From Massospora cicadina (taxonomy: Eukaryota; Entomophthoromycota; Entomophthoromycetes; Entomophthorales; Entomophthoraceae), in assembly GCA_022478985.1 (NCBI GenBank), contig JAKSZP010009638.1:1-64000 (forward strand): DNA of 64,000 nt, given 5' to 3'. Under the pieces are notes generated by a model. That model was not told the origin of the DNA. It searched no databases and worked only from the letters and a program-made list of their open reading frames with translations. Below, piece by piece: positions 34,900-46,796 of this stretch; position 1 is the first letter of the stretch; each line of letters begins with the position of its first letter. Both the position numbers and the translations under genes were made by a program.

Positions 34900-35900
34900 A
34901 TGTTGGTCTCAGGATTATAGGATGTAGTCAATACTTCTTGTATGCCCATCAAGTTGTTAAGCTTAGAAATACCAGGGACTTAAAGTTAACCTACTTATAT
35001 ATCAAAAGTAACTGTGGGCATCCATGCCGTTAAAGTTATATTCTTAGGAATAAACTTAGTGGTGGTTGCAGCATCAAGGTCTTTAACTGCTTTGGCCTTT
35101 ATTCCTTTTAATGAGGCGATTGATGGCCACGTTGACATTTTTAAATTGTCCATAACTAGTGGCCAAAGGCCTACATCACAAAAAAATGGTTTGACAGGCA
35201 ATGTTTGGTTTAATCAACTGATAGGAGGTGATTTTATGGTAAGGAGCTTCAAATTGGAATTCCTTGCAACAACTGAGGGCCATATGAACATCAAAATGCA
35301 TTTATTCCCAAAAGTAGCCTTGTTTTAACGGCTCAAGAGTTTTTATAAAACGCCCATGCCCCGTCACATTATGGTCCTCAATAATATTAGTTTACTCCAT
35401 TAGTTGGAAAATCCAAATTTCCTGATTGTTGATACCTTTATAAAGATTCCCATTTTGACAGCATTGTTCTTTCTTAAAATTTCTAAAGAGCGCTTAACTT
35501 CTACCAGTTCATTGTCATATTATTGGGTTAAAATCTTGTCAAAGTAAGTTATCAGCTGCATTAGCAATAAGTACATAGAGGGCAGGCGAGATAAGCATCA
35601 TTATTTTGATGTTTTATACCGGTGAAGTGCTAAATCAAAAATTGAGGCTTGTACATCGATGAATCCCCCCCTTGGGTTAGGACCATCTAGTACTAAAAAA
35701 TTGAGGCTTGTAATTTCAAAGTCTATCAAGTCAGCCGCTTTTCTGGCACTTTCAGATTCTGTAAACAGCAAAGAGAGGCATGTTTTTTACTGCGGTGGAA
35801 TGCACTCCATGAACATATACCTGTAATTGCTACATGCATAGACGGCCACCAAGAACTTCTTTTCAGTTAAGATATAATTTTATTCATGGATATCTAACGT
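34900..35900 (-). pseudogene. Integrase and RNase H remnants of outermost Gypsy
   Basis: RNase H is marked by LTEKKFLVAVYACSNYRYMF at about 35810-35880. Integrase follows as EDHNVTGHGRFIKTLEPL (zinc-binding histidines) and VHMALSCCKEFQ (cysteines), at about 35240-35400. Then comes RPLATSYGQFKNVNVAINRL, the start of the core, at about 35090-35170. Stops occur every few dozen codons. Confidence 0.6.
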
Positions 35901-36249
35901 ATAGCTGCAGTAAGCCGTGGGGTGCTTAATTACATCAGAATTGAATTGTGATACATCACTCTGACAACAGTGAGAGAAGCGTTTGTCTGAATGATAAACG
36001 GTTTATAAAGTTTGTAGTACATTAGTAGTGGCGCTTGGGTGATCAAAGCCTGAGATTATTAAAGGCCAGCTGACAGTTCCCTTTCCATTTTAATGGTATT
36101 TAATTCTTGAGGAGGCTATATACTGGTTCACCTATTTATCTAGGATTCTCTATAAATCAGCAATAATATTTGATCGTTACATGGGATACTTGAATTTTGG
36201 GCTTTCTACTCAACCGTGCCATTTGTTCTATGACTTCAATCATTGCTAG

Positions 36250-36845
36250 CTGGAGCCATAGTCCATGTTTGTCAATGACAATCCCTAGATATTTAATATG
36301 TTCTCAAAGTTATACTTGGCTTAATCTTCATATCAGCCTTGCAATTTTGTAGAAGAATTCTTCCAAGTGTTGTAGGTGCTCATAAACTTTCAGGAAAAAG
36401 CGTTTATAGCATTAAATTACTAAAGCACAGGAAATTTTAGATCACCTATGATACTAACCAAAGCCCAGTGAAAGGTCAAGGGGGCATTGTACAGCTTTTA
36501 TGGCATTCTTTATAGGGTGGTATAGGCCCTGTGTTATAATCATGACGCATTTTTCCTGCTCCTCTTTGGCCAGCTTGATCTTCTAATAGCCTAAACTAAA
36601 TCCATGGCTGAGAAATATTGCACACTGACCAAGCAGTCTAGCGCAGTATTAATATGAGGTAAGGGATAGGAGTTTTTTAGATAATTAAGCTCCCTATAAT
36701 TTATTACCACATAAAAATAATTGAGGCGGATTGACATTTGAGACAAATATACCACGCTGAGGTTTTTTGCCTTTGCTGGTTTTGAACCTGTTTTAATCAA
36801 AACCCGACCAAGAATGGAGCAGGAACCACCCTGATATGCTATCAC
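36250..36845 (-). pseudogene. Reverse transcriptase remnant of outermost Gypsy
   Basis: The frame 36845-36591 contains VVINYRELNYLKNSYPLPHI and SVQYFSAMDLV, the standard RT palm entry. Downstream in the same order are KEEQEKCVMI and KVYEHLQHLEEFFYKIARLI, the segments either side of the active site. The YxDD box itself is not recognisable and carries a stop. Confidence 0.68.
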
Positions 36846-37641
36846 TCCTCAATCAATTACCACATAAATTTGAACCATCCCTTTTTCCTGATAATCAACA
36901 CTGAGGAGGTCCATGGACTCTTGGGGGCACTAATGTCCCATGTTTCACTAGTTTATAATTCCTTTATTGTTGACTTCATTTGATGCCTTTGAACATCTAT
37001 TTGGATAGAGGCAAATTGGAGGATGATTACTGGTATCAATTTGTTGTAACACATCATGTGTACAACCCAAATTACAGTCTTTTTTTGCAAAAATAAAATA
37101 TACTTTTTAAACAGTCCAGTTCTTAGTATCTTTCATATTTAGATGAGCCAGAGCAGTGTTCCTGGTACCAGAGAACATACTGATGGCCACTTATGTGCAC
37201 CAAGCTAAGTCCCTCCAGATTATTATAACCATTGGCACTAAGTACTTCCTCAATGGAAAATATGAACTAAAGAAATAATATGATGTTGCCTAATTTGATT
37301 TAGTAAGAATACATGTAAGTAAAAGCATCTGGATTTTGCATTAGTACAGAAAAAACAGGTGAAGAGACCAGGTTTAAGTTAGATCAGCATAATGGGGCAA
37401 ATAATTTACCATATGATCCCTGGTGAACTTTTAGATTAAAAATATATTCCCACTATTATCTTATGGCCTACCGGAATGGTTAGCCTTTGATTTGTGCATA
37501 GCAGAATACCCTTTGATTCCAAAATCTGGTTAGAAAACTGCCATATTTGAACACAAACCCACTAATGACAATGGGCACTATGCCATCCTTGATTGTGAGG
37601 TTGACAAGGCCCTATTTCTGAGGCTCCATAGCGTCATCATT

Positions 37642-38043
37642 CTAATTATAAGATAGTGGAAGAGTTTTTCTGAGAATATACAACGTGTTTCTTCTAAAAT
37701 AACATCTGAAACCATATGCATATATAAATGAGGTCCCAATAAAGAAGTCAGTTATAATTTTGGAAAATGATGGTAGGGGCATATATTTCAAGTGAGCCAA
37801 CCTAATGCGGCAGTGCATTGTATTCTCCTTTGGATGTTGTGGTCTGAGGGCCCGCAAAATCATAGAATTTTTTAATGATAAATGTATGGAGAGAGGCTCA
37901 GTTTCTTCAAAGTTTCGTGGACACAATATCAACAGGTGCCCACTTTCAACAATTTCTAATACTTTATGATTATTTGCTGTGATAACAATATAGGTGCACT
38001 CAGTAAAATAAGCACTCACAGATTTTATTGTGAGGTCATCCAA
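37642..38043 (-). pseudogene. Retropepsin remnant of outermost Gypsy
   Basis: A 133-codon open frame ends in IITDFFIGTSFIYAYGF, then NTLYIL. This matches the protease C-terminal FIIGTDFL...Y segment followed by the linker to RT. The catalytic D-[ST]-G is expected near the start (DDLTIKSVSAYFTE region) and is not preserved. Confidence 0.55.
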
Positions 38044-38081
38044 AGTGTCCTTTTGACTTGTTAAATTTTAAGTCTATATGA

Positions 38082-38486
38082 CTAGTTGAGGGATGGATTT
38101 CTATAAACACTTGATGGGGATAGCCACTTAAACCCGTTCAACTTGGGGATCTCACTAGAGGGGATCATAAGCTCTTGTTGTTCTAACTGTAGAACGTAAG
38201 GCTTCATTACAACTTTCTGCTTCAACTCAGCCTTGCGTTCTTTTGGTGAATGGGTGGTAGCCGCTACCATATCATCCACTATAACTTATTAAACTTCTAG
38301 AGGCCGGGCATCATTGTAAGAAACGTGCTTGATGGAACGTGGCTCCAAGGATTTGTTCTTATTTAGGATTTTCCTTAGAGGGGGTGGAGGCAATAAAATC
38401 TGATTATACTCAGCCCTGTATTTTCCCAAGGCTTTTTTCATAGGGTTCTCAGCATTAACCTTGGGTTTAGATCCGAGATTAGACAA
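38082..38486 (-). pseudogene. Gag-protease linker remnant
   Basis: Two adjacent minus-strand frames are lysine/proline-rich (KKALGKYRAEYNQILLPPPP; ERKAELKQKVVMKPYVLQLE), consistent with the gag C-terminus or linker of the same element. There is no knuckle. Confidence 0.4.
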
Positions 38487-39002
38487 TAATTAGCATTATG
38501 CCTAAATATTTACAAAGATGACAGGTTCTTTATTGATATCTGGCCTATCAAAATGAGGGCCATGGGCCCAAATTAATTTTTTCTTTTGGGAGATAGCCCT
38601 AGAATGTAGGTCATGAGGCTCCTGATGAGTTTTTTAAACCTCAAATGTGGGGACGCATTAATGGAGATACTTTACCATATGAGTAATATCATGCTCTTTA
38701 TTCAAAACTGGAATCAAAAGCCAATACAATTCCTTGTAGGACTCTCAGGCATAGCAAAGAGTGATCTGGTGTCATAATTATTTATTACATTAAACCAGAC
38801 AGCATCTGTGCCTCCAAATAAAACCGTTTAGCAAATAATTATATAGGTTTATACAATAAAATAGACATTAAGAAATTCCATACTATGAGTGGTCATCCTA
38901 CTAAACACTATAGTCCATTTAGTAAGAACTTTGGCTTTAAGGTAGGACACACCAGCTTTCTTTAAATTTTGGTATAATTAACTCTTAAATTTTGGACTAC
39001 AG

Positions 39003-39459
39003 TGTTAAGCTTAGCCTAATATGGTTGAAGCCTTAACCTTGGGTTTGCAATTTATTTGTCACTTTAATATAATATATTATGTATTTGTATGCAGTGTGCC
39101 GCTGAACCTAATTAATGAGGATTAGAAATATTACTAGTCAATTGATTGAGCAATCTACTACAAGTTAACAATAAATAGTTTCCAAGTAGTTCATCAGCCC
39201 CCAGTTTAAAAGGGATATTTTCTTACTAACAGTTTTTCCCAAATACTCTAAATACACATTTATTTTAAACAAACATACCTCTTTTCTTGCTAATCAAATT
39301 ACCCTTAGTTGATAATATACAGAATAAACTAAGGTTATCAACAATTATGGAGTTTTGCCTCTTAATTAGATTTTTTTTAAAACTAAAGCTAATTTATGCA
39401 GTTCTTTAGAAATACTGAACTATCTCTGGGGCGGTTGGAATTAATCCCACATCCTGACA
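39003..39459 (+). repeat. 5' LTR of element A
   Basis: It aligns with 61027-61489. The first 45 bp also resemble the start of the element C LTR at 40089, so A and C are related families. Confidence 0.65.
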
Positions 39460-39462
39460 AAC

Positions 39463-39480
39463 TGGTGCTTTCTGTCAGGT
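39463..39480 (+). promoter_or_regulatory. Primer-binding site of element A
   Basis: TGGTGCTTTCTGTCAGG lies three bases after the LTR end. It shares TGGTGCT and the final CAGG with the other sites in the window. Confidence 0.5.
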
Positions 39481-40008
39481 ACTTCTCAAGTCCTTGGCAA
39501 ACTTCAATAATTATTGAGGAGAAAAGCTAACAGAAATATGATTTTCATATGAGACCATCTACTTCCATGAGACAGTTGAGGAAGAAAAGATAAATCAACA
39601 GCTTCAAGCATCTTGTGACCGCCCAGGATATTATCCAAACAGCTGACATTTACTCCAAGAGCAAATTTATAAGTTGCAGAATCCCAAGGAAAATAAAGAG
39701 TATGTTTAAATTGAGGATTTAAAATATAAGGCTTACATTAAAATTACTATGCTAAGGTCTAGACCATGACGATTTAATACTATGTTAAGTTGGCAGCAAG
39801 CAGTATAAAATTCTAAAGATACAGAAATACTCAAAATGTTTAACAATCTAAGAAAAATTTACAATACTATGGAAGCTGTCAACAGTAGCATTAAATTGCT
39901 TAAGGCAAAGTTAATATTTATTTTTTCAGTTAAAGGAAATCAAAGGTACCCTGCACACCAATGCAAAACTCCTTGTTCTAAAATGAAATTGAGGCATTCA
40001 AACCAAAC

Positions 40009-40088
40009 GGCTTGGCGCCCTCATTGTTCGCCTTAGCTGATGCTCCTTGCTGTTTTAATAGTAAGTTGAAACAGATGACTCAAATGCA
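40009..40088 (+). repeat. Tandem unit 1 (interrupted array)
   Basis: An ~80-bp unit beginning GGCTTGGCGCCC, with GATGCTCCTTGCTG inside, matches the two units at 60217-60352. Element C inserted right at its end. Confidence 0.55.
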
Positions 40089-40673
40089 TGTCATGCTTTG
40101 CCCCAGTGCAAGTGAAGCCTCAACTTTGGGTTTAAAATGGCTTTTTTATCTTTATCACCTCATATTTATCTTTAAACAATAGTTTATTGAATGATATTTT
40201 GTCAGTCCAAAGACCCAAAACTATTATTAACTTTAGGTCATTATTCTGCCAATTGTTGCTTTGATGGGCCAAAGGCCCAAAAGTACTATTAGCTTTCAAT
40301 CATATAGCATTGAGCAATCCTCATTAACAAAGTTAATTATGTAAATGAAATACTCAGGTTAAATTTCCTTGACAACCACTTTCCATTAAGCTTAAAGTTT
40401 TTTCTTATTCCAGCTTGAACCTTATTTTCCCTAGCATTATTAAAGTGTTAGGATTATATCCAATAGTGGACCTTTTTTGCTTATAACATTAATTTTTGCC
40501 TAGTTTTATTAGAGATATCGCCTATAAAAGTGAACAAAGATTTTCCTTGATGACGTCTATTCCATCAAGAGATTGCCCTAGTGAACCAAAGTCTACTAGG
40601 AGATTCTGATGGAGATACAATGATCCATTATGAAGCTTTTGAAGTACCTAGCCTTCAGACTATAATGAGAACA
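40089..40673 (+). repeat. 5' LTR of element C
   Basis: Its latter ~445 bp align with 59770-60214. It starts TGTCATGC, and the end is uncertain by a few bases. Confidence 0.6.
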
Positions 40674-40678
40674 AGTAC

Positions 40679-40695
40679 TGGTGCTTTATTTTAGT
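40679..40695 (+). promoter_or_regulatory. Primer-binding site of element C
   Basis: TGGTGCTTTATTTTAG, close to the element A site. Confidence 0.4.
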
Positions 40696-40869
40696 TCCAT
40701 CTAGAGGATACCTAGTGAAGACATACTTTCATGTGAGCAATAACATTGATAAGAAGATGAGTGTACACTAAGGGGTCCACTCCAGTTTAAGCTAGGATGA
40801 AAACTGTGAAAGAATGTCCTTTACCATTACAGATATGAGATGGTTTTAATGCCAGTGGTAATTGAGCTC

Positions 40870-42321
40870 AAACCTACCAAGATGCAACAGATACCATGGA
40901 CAGTTTGAGCCACAGTTTAATGAAACAATGGAAACTGCCATGAAGGAAGTGAGCTGTTAAATTAAAAACATACACAACATTTGATGGTGTGAAAAACAGC
41001 TTGAACTTATTTAGAGTTATTCTGAAGATGCAGCCAAACAAATTAGAAAGGTTTAATATGAGCTCAAAAAATAGCAAGCGGCTAAGAAAGTATTTAAAAT
41101 GAATTATAATGCTATGAATTGTGGTACTCTTATTTCAATTCTGGAGCAACTACTGAAAAAGAGCCACCAAATCTACCTAACTATTCAAAAAATCTAGGAT
41201 AAACTAGTAGAACTTGAGCTTGCTACAGCCAATAAAGCAGATGCTACCAATGCTGAAGTCATAGAGCAATTTATGTTTAATTTTGTGGCTGATCTGGAAC
41301 CACTTGATGATCCAAATAGAGTAGCTTAACCAAAATGATTGTCTAACTGTTTTGGTTCTTGATGCTCCTCGCTGCTCTGCTGGCGCAGAAATTGGAACAG
41401 CCAGCCTGAATTCATTGGCACTTTCTCTGTCTCCCCATGCCAAACCTCCTCACTTCTCTGAAACCAAAACTGAAGCTGTTGAAGCCTAACAAATAAATAT
41501 GAATTTTATTTTTGCTGCTGTGTCAGAACCTCCTGATGATCCAGATGATGCAGAAAAACCAACCAACTGCCTCACTGCTCTGTTTTCTAAAGGAGGGGTT
41601 CACAGCTGCTCAATTGGGACAGCTGAAACAAATGCTTCAGAACAAATTTATATTCCTTGGATGAGGCAACAGAAAATATTGACATTCAAATGAGTTAGGT
41701 AGGCCATGTGCTCTTAAAACTAAAGCGCACTCTTCCACCATTTTATCTTACACCATAATGACTCTTAAGACTGCACTTAAAGTTAAAAATGTTACTAAGG
41801 CCTCTACACCTGTTGGTGTTTCCTTACTGAGACCCAGTAAAATTTAAATAATTCCCTTAAACCACCCATGCTGAGGGTTGCTGAAACCAATTCCCCTACC
41901 CTCAACAAGATCCTCTGTAGCTCTAAGGAGTTGCATGGACTGGATGATCTAATGTCCCTTAGACTTAATTCACATTTATTTACAAGTTAGTTTAGTTCTA
42001 AAAATTCAACTTATTATTTTTTTACTAGCATCTTTAAAATACATACAAACCATGAAATTAAAGTCACTTGATACAATCAATTAGAAGGAGAAAATGGTTT
42101 TCAATCTGGCCAGCAATATACTCCAATAATCCACAACCAGCTGAATGGGTTTAACCCTCAAAACTTGATCTATGTGGGCCTGCCACATGAAATTTAGTTT
42201 TGCATCATCAGTCAAAAATATCTCAACAATTCAAACTTATTTCCATCATCTTAAACTTTACTTAAGACCACAAGTTTTATTTAAACCAAACGGCCAATTC
42301 AGGTCATGGGATTAACTTAAA
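40870..42321 (+). pseudogene. Gag-like coiled-coil coding remnant of element C
   Basis: The plus strand has stop-broken helix-like sequence: ETMETAMKEVSC, EDAAKQIRKV, ISILEQLLKKSHQIYLTIQK and LVELELATANKADATNAEVI. Then comes FVADLEPLDDPNRVA, repeated in diverged form as FAAVSEPPDDPDDAE about 230 bp later. 42090-42200 reads FQSGQQYTPIIHNQLNGFNP. I infer a gag or ORF1-type structural protein from the coiled-coil look and position behind a primer-binding site. No knuckle or pol is present. It is cut at 42322 by a Gypsy. Confidence 0.4.
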
Positions 42322-43181
42322 TGTTAAAATCTGGGGCGCTGGATGGTAGCTCGCTTCTGCGACCTGATTGCAACTTCACAGACTCTTGACCATTTGCGTT
42401 GATTGTTTGAAAATAGATAAACTAGGGCAATAATAGTATGAAGACTATTATTATCGTTGATTGCTCAAAAGCTACGTTGAGTAAAAGGTCCAACGCTAGA
42501 CAGGTGCTTTACACCTTGAAGATATTTTAAACAGTTAATGAACAATTCCCTATTCTCTTCTCATAGAGCCAAGCGTAGACTTGATAAAAACAACCTAAGG
42601 ATATCTGATCCTTTCACTATTACCATAAAAAAATAATGCTATACAAAAAATGTATAAACAACTAAGTTATTATTGAGTTTTATCTGTTTTTATTTCGGTA
42701 ATTGGGGGGTTTTATAGTTAATCAGCGCACAACTTTTCAGCTATACACTGGGAATCAATTTCTTGTTCCCCTGAATTGGTTTGTCCTCAAATTATAAGCA
42801 CTGAATCTTGGCTGGTATTCTTGCCTTGATTTTCTTAAATAACGTAATTCTCATTTGTTTGGCGACCAATTTGTTGGTGTTAGGAACTCAAAATTTATTG
42901 ATTTGAGTTGTTTAACCCTATGATGATCTTATCATTTGCCACAAGTGTTAGAACGCATAGGTAGTTCTAACCCTATCAATCCGTTTGCTCTAAATGATTC
43001 ACCATAATTAAACTGTTGGGTGTTGCTCCCTCAACAAATTATTGCTCAATATTGTTGGGGATGATTCCCAATAATAATATCTTTAGTTGGCGACCATTGC
43101 TGAGATATTAAGTTGTAATCACCAATCATCAAAATAAATTGGTCAATAGGTTGGATAATGTGGTCAACTGAAATTCCAACA
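42322..43181 (-). repeat. 3' LTR of level-4 Gypsy
   Basis: It is about 90% identical to 56939-57918 by eye over the first 500 bp (shared CTTCACAGACTCTTGACCAT). It has one copy of the segment that is duplicated in the sister LTR. Confidence 0.85.
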
Positions 43182-43195
43182 TACCCCCCTCTTGA
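43182..43195 (-). other. Polypurine tract
   Basis: The minus strand reads AAGAGGGGGGTA directly before the 3' LTR. Confidence 0.6.
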
Positions 43196-43449
43196 CCAGA
43201 TTATCCAGAAGAAGATAGAACCCTTAGGGATGGAAGCCGCCTCAGCTTGTGCTCACATTTGGATGTCATATTTCTATGACATCAGCAGAGTTTGGCTCTG
43301 CCTGCACTCAACGCCCATATGCTCTGTTCAGCTTTGTGACTTCTTGTCTCTTGTTGCTACCAACTGCCACCTCTTTGAGTGCAGTTCCCACAACATCATG
43401 CTGTGCCAGTCCCATCTCAGCATCCTTGCCAAAAAATGAACTGACCTAC

Positions 43450-43620
43450 CTGTACCAACCCCAAGACGAGTTCCCAATGGCATCTTGCCATTCAACCTGT
43501 ACAAACCCCAGGATGGGTTTCAGTGACCCCTTAGTAAACCTGTACTAACCCCAGGATGGGTTCCCAATGGCATCTTGTCATTCAACCTATACCAACCCCA
43601 AGACGGGGATCAACAACTTG
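43450..43620 (+). repeat. Minisatellite of 43-47-bp units
   Basis: Four units start CTGTACC, CTGTACA, CTGTACT and CTATACC at 43450, 43497, 43540 and 43587. Each carries AACCCCAAGACG or AACCCCAGGATGG, and two carry TTCCCAATGGCATCTTG. They lie between integrase and 3' LTR of the Gypsy. The plus-strand frame across them encodes FPMASCHST twice. Confidence 0.7.
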
Positions 43621-43823
43621 TTAATAGGGACTATTCTAGCAGATCTAGTTTTAGCCCATCCTGATCCTGTCACACTTCAGACTTATTCCTGTCATTGTCT
43701 TTGTCTTCCTCCACGCTCAGTAGGCGAAAATAAAGCAATATGCATCACCATGTGAAGAGTTAAATCGATTTTCTATAATTTATAATTTTTTTATGCATAT
43801 TTTTTATTTTTATACTTTTTTTC

Positions 43824-43865
43824 CATATATATATAATTATTTATATTATATATATATATATATTT
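43824..43865. repeat. AT microsatellite
   Basis: Runs of alternating AT/TA, interrupted by AATTATTTA. Confidence 0.8.
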
Positions 43866-44079
43866 AAGTCCACTAATTTACATCACGTAACTCTATTGCC
43901 TATGTGACCATCTTCAATAATACTGATTGTATAGGCATCATTTGCTGACTTGACAAGTATATTGAATGGTTTCATCCATAGGGCGTCAGACTTTATTTTC
44001 CTCATGAATCCATGGGTATTGTAATAGGATACCCTATCGCCTACATGGTATTATTTCAACGCAGGCCAATTCTGATCAT

Positions 44080-44900
44080 CCATTTTATTTGCGTTTGTTC
44101 TTCTTTTCATTGTTGTTTCAAATGCCTAAGATTGTAATTAAATCAGGATATTGTCCAGTCAAAAAAGATATTGTTTGGCACTCATCCCCAAAGATGGCTC
44201 CACTTCAGAATACAATATTAGTTGCAATGCGGCCTTTTGTCCATATAAAAGATTATACGGCATTTTCTCTATCACTGAGTGGTAACTGATATTATAAGTT
44301 ATGTGCAGAACTCAAAAGTGCTCCCCATGCGAGAGTTTTTCCTGCAACTAACTTTTGTAATTTTGAGGCTAGAGTTGCATTCACTCTTTCCACCATCTCA
44401 TTTGTTTCTGGATGATAGAGAACAGATATAATACATCGTATTCCCATTAATTTGTTTATCCTGGGAATCACCTAAGATGTAAAATTGGTCCCGTTGTCAC
44501 TGAGGATAACTTGAGGGAATCCATACCAATAGATTACTTGGGCAAGTATAAACTTCACCGTACTCATTGTATCCACTCTACTGAGTGCTTTCATTTTGAC
44601 CCATTGGGTTAGATGGTCTATTGTGACAATTATTTACTTCACACCACCAGTGCTGACACTCAATGGTCCCATAAGACCTATGGACATCTTATGCCATGAA
44701 AAACCAGGGCATACTAACTGGTACCCCATGGCATTCTTGTGCGGCTTGTGAAGTTGACACTCCACACAACAGGCTAATTTATCCACAACATCATAGTTTT
44801 TATTCCAATTAATAATACTGGAAAATATAATCCAATGTCTTATTTAGCCCATCATGGCCAACGACCTTATGAGTGGCTCAAATAATTTCTGCTTGTTCTG
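44080..44900 (-). pseudogene. Integrase of level-4 Gypsy
   Basis: The minus strand contains SVLYHPETNEMVERVNATLA (about 44360-44420). This is the catalytic-glutamate region of the integrase core, with residues after the metal site intact. Upstream in coding direction (44450-44700) come the segments around the second aspartate, and downstream (44100-44330) comes the post-core region in broken frames. The stretch to 43760 has no clear chromodomain. Confidence 0.68.
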
Positions 44901-44962
44901 ATGGTTTAGGAATTAAGAATAATTTTTCTTCACTTATTTTGTATAATTGATTGTTCTTAAAT

Positions 44963-45460
44963 TCAGTATTTTCCATTGACTTTTGTAGAGCATTTTGATT
45001 TCTGGGGGTTCACCCAAATATCTCCTTTGATCATCCGCTGATATAGCGCATCAGCCTGATGATAGTTCACATGAGCGACTGACAATAAAAAATTTGTCAG
45101 CATTCTAATGCTTTTCTCCGCCCTGTGAATAATTTTAAATTCGTATGCTTGCAGCTTTAAAGCCCAGCATGTCAATTGGCCCTTTGGTTCTTTCAGATTA
45201 TAAAACCACCGCAGGGACAAGTGGTCAGTTACAGCTTTAAAGTGCGTCCCATGTCTGTAGACTTAAAGTTGTTTACAGGCATAGTTTACCGCCAGGCCCT
45301 CTTGCTCTGTTACAATATAGTTTCTTTCAGCTGGCGACAGGGTTCTGCTCATGTAGGCCACTGAATGCTCATCCCCATTGTCATCCAATTGACTTAGGAT
45401 GGCTCCAATCGCCATAACGAAATCTGCATGGATTATAAATTCCTAATTAATATATTGCAT
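44963..45460 (-). pseudogene. RNase H of level-4 Gypsy
   Basis: The frame 45220-44963 reads MSLRWFYNLKEPKGQLTCWA, then LKLQAYEFKIIHRAEKSIRM. This is the RNase H end (ARW...L..YDF.I.YRPGK.N), with its DALSR equivalent lost. The earlier part (45430-45230) has the conserved KECLA-type segment in shifted frame. Confidence 0.7.
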
Positions 45461-45499
45461 ATTTCAACACTGGGCTGCTCATGAGATAATTTTGGAGCT

Positions 45500-46400
45500 C
45501 ATCTAACAACTTCTGTGCGTCATTGTTCTACACAAATCCCTTTTTTGGATCCTTGAGTAGGTGAAATAAAAGCTCAGAAGATCCAGTGAAGTCTTTGATG
45601 GATCAGTGATAGTATCTGACCATCCCCCAAAAGACTGAATAACACAAATACTTTTTGGGATTAACATCTGTTTGATAGCTTCTATTTTCACGTGTTGCAG
45701 TTATAATACAATAGAGTTTTTGAAAAACCCTAAGTATTTGAGCTCTTTTTTGAAAAAATGCCATTTTCTTAGATTAGTTTTTATATTCAACATTACCAAC
45801 CCCTTAAAAACTTCCTCCAGATGCTCCAAGTGATCTGTGAAGGTCCTTCTAAAGACATTGATATTGTTAAAGTATATTAGCACGCAGGATAACTTCAAGT
45901 TGCTGAGTATTAAATCCATACCACTCTAGAAAGTAGCCAGCGCATTGCATAAACCTTGGGACATTCTGGTTAGCTGATAAAGTTCTTGCACGGTAATCAT
46001 TTCACATATTTCCTAATCTTCTTTTAGTAAATCAATTTGCCAATAGCCCAAAATCATGTCCATAGCCAAAAAGTATTTTGCCTACCCCAGGTGATCATGC
46101 GCATCATAGATTCAGGGCATGGATAGGAGTCTTTATTAGTGGTCTTGTTTAGTTGGCAATAATTGATCACTAATTAATTTGATCTGTTTTTCTTTTTTTA
46201 CCAAGAGGATCAAACTCGACCATGGGCTCAATGATGGAATGAGTAACCCGTGTTTCACTAGCTTGCTGATTTCATCACTGACCTCTGCTTCACCCACTCT
46301 TGACTTTCAAACAGGTCTCGTTCTTATTGGTGGACATTCCCCAGTATCAACTTTGTGGATTACGTTTTTTACACATCCCAAGTCATAATCATTATGAGCA
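45500..46400 (-). pseudogene. Reverse transcriptase of level-4 Gypsy, YFNN active site
   Basis: Entry motifs are LLIPSLSPWSSLILLVKK and KYFLAMDMILGYWQIDL, at about 46060-46260. They are followed by the 72-codon frame 45919-45701, with LSCVLIYFNNINVFRRTF and HLEHLEEVFKGL. The YxDD box reads YFNN: both catalytic aspartates are asparagine, each explained by one G-to-A change on the coding strand. Stops separate the parts. Confidence 0.8.
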
Positions 46401-46796
46401 AATGTCTACCAATATTTTTCAATTTGAGCACATATTCTTTCTGATTCTCAGTCAGATCAGCTTGCTGATCATGGTCCACTAGTATGTTGACACTTTAGGA
46501 AGTTTCCGCTGGAAATCTCGTTTCAAAAGCAGATACAAAGTTATGAAAGGCACTAAGTTCCGCCATTGGGAGCAAGTGTAGAAATACAATGATCTTGTTT
46601 TTCAATTTTCATTGGCTTCTCTCCCTAATTGGCTAAGAGTACTTGTATTTCTCTTAGACCTGGAATTAAAATCCCTGTCATTGCCCACGGTTTAATCCTC
46701 ACTTTTCTCCATGAATTGATAATTTTTCCATATAGCTGTTCTGGGAGTTCCATCTCAACCTGGTGTTGACTATGATTTGGGATCCTGGCAAAGTAG
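46401..46796 (-). pseudogene. Protease-RT linker of level-4 Gypsy
   Basis: The minus-strand translation ELPEQLYGKIINSWRKVRIK and AMTGILIPGLREIQVL is consistent with the linker before RT. Its upstream continuation lies at 54688 and beyond, on the far side of the inserted chromovirus. Confidence 0.5.
46792..46796. repeat. Target-site duplication of GC-rich chromovirus, left
   Basis: AGTAG here and AATAG at 54688-54692 differ at one base, and they abut the TG...CA ends of the LTRs. Confidence 0.65.

Noticed and set aside
35637..35713. AAAAATTGAGGCTTGTA repeated 60 bp apart
   Set aside because: A single short local duplication within decayed pol, no wider structure.
43450..43620. CRISPR-like array
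   Set aside because: The 43-47-bp units are contiguous and diverged, with no unique spacers. The context is a eukaryotic LTR element.
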